Source of the DNA: Candidatus Aenigmatarchaeota archaeon
GTDB lineage: Archaea > Aenigmatarchaeota > Aenigmatarchaeia > QMZP01
DNA length: 5,645 bases
Direction of reading: 5' to 3'
NCBI GenBank assembly: GCA_017609145.1
Contig: JAFCEM010000004.1
Coordinates: 24,704-30,348 of the forward strand
The position numbers were made by a program, and so were the translations under genes. The number at the start of each line of letters is the position of its first letter. The stretch's first letter is position 1. This document shows, in pieces, positions 5,497-5,645 of the stretch. The notes under the pieces are model-generated. The model was not told where the DNA came from, ran no database searches, and worked only from the letters and a program-made list of their open reading frames with translations.

Positions 5497-5645
5497 CTAA
5501 GAAAATTCGAGATGCAACTTGCCTCCACTGAACCTTTTGTTTAGCAGCCTGAATTCCCGCGGCTTGGTCAGTATTTTGAAGTATGCCTTGTCCCCGGCAA
5601 GTGCTCTGACCTCAATTGAGTTTTCAAGCTCCCGTATCGTGATGT
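5497..5645 (-). CDS. C-terminal fragment of a protein, possibly Hsp20/alpha-crystallin fold; 5' end outside window
   Basis: A minus-strand frame open to the window edge encodes 48 residues and ends with TAG at 5497-5499. It reads ITIRELENSIEVRAL, then AGDKAYFKILTKPREF, and ends with FSGGKLHLEFS. Strand, then GD-x-x-Y-x-K, then P, then a glycine followed by hydrophobic L-x-L-x-F recalls the end of the alpha-crystallin/CS domain (the usual form is DRKYxKxxxLP...NGVLEV). If so, it would be a small heat-shock-like chaperone ending right after the last strand, without the usual C-terminal I-x-I motif. The fragment is too short to be sure. Codon use and the absence of stops over 48 codons support a real gene. 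Confidence 0.6.
   Translation of the reverse strand, partial: ITIRELENSIEVRALAGDKAYFKILTKPREFRLLNKRFSGGKLHLEFS

Noticed and set aside
1..5645. CRISPR arrays, insertion sequences, tRNA or rRNA genes
   Set aside because: No regularly spaced repeats, transposase-like frames, terminal inverted repeats or recognisable RNA gene sequences were found.

Overview
The window looks archaeal. It carries an archaeal-type FtsZ, a long-type archaeal FKBP prolyl isomerase, and a COG2522-like helix-turn-helix regulator. The gaps between divergent genes hold TATA-like boxes about 25 bp from the expected transcript starts. Some genes have a strong GGAGG-type ribosome site, and others look leaderless. No rRNA, tRNA or other taxonomic marker is present. 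The cysteine-paired lipoprotein and the nuclease/lamin-tail surface protein would suit a DPANN or Altiarchaeota-like lineage, but that placement is a guess.

Left part (1-1241, + strand): a GHMP-kinase reading frame enters from outside the window. Its first ~38 residues look like the C-terminal end of a mevalonate kinase. Without a stop it runs into a complete bacterial/eukaryote-type phosphomevalonate kinase. This suggests a mevalonate kinase-phosphomevalonate kinase fusion acting in isoprenoid (membrane lipid) synthesis. It converges on ftsZ1 (minus strand, 1258-2361) across a 16-bp palindromic A/T-rich gap that probably terminates transcription in both directions.

Middle (2362-4006): ftsZ1 has its own TATA box and a strong ribosome site. 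Upstream of it, on the same strand, is the FKBP gene. A divergent intergenic region centred on one TATA-like element near 3183 separates FKBP (short leader with a ribosome site) from a plus-strand lipoprotein gene (probably leaderless).

Right part (4003-5645): the lipoprotein gene meets a membrane-anchored thermonuclease/lamin-tail gene tail to tail, with overlapping stop codons. Divergent from the nuclease is a small regulator with an HTH and a symmetric Cys/His cluster. A near-perfect 16-bp palindrome lies just downstream of its TATA box and is a candidate autoregulatory operator. After the regulator come a stem-loop, a T-rich terminator and a promoter-like stretch without a usable gene. 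Last is the C-terminal 48 residues of a minus-strand protein, possibly of the small-heat-shock fold.

Most genes are housekeeping or envelope-related: isoprenoid synthesis, cell division, protein folding and a surface nuclease. I see no defence island, mobile element, CRISPR array or tRNA. The most unusual items are the apparent kinase fusion and the regulator with its operator.
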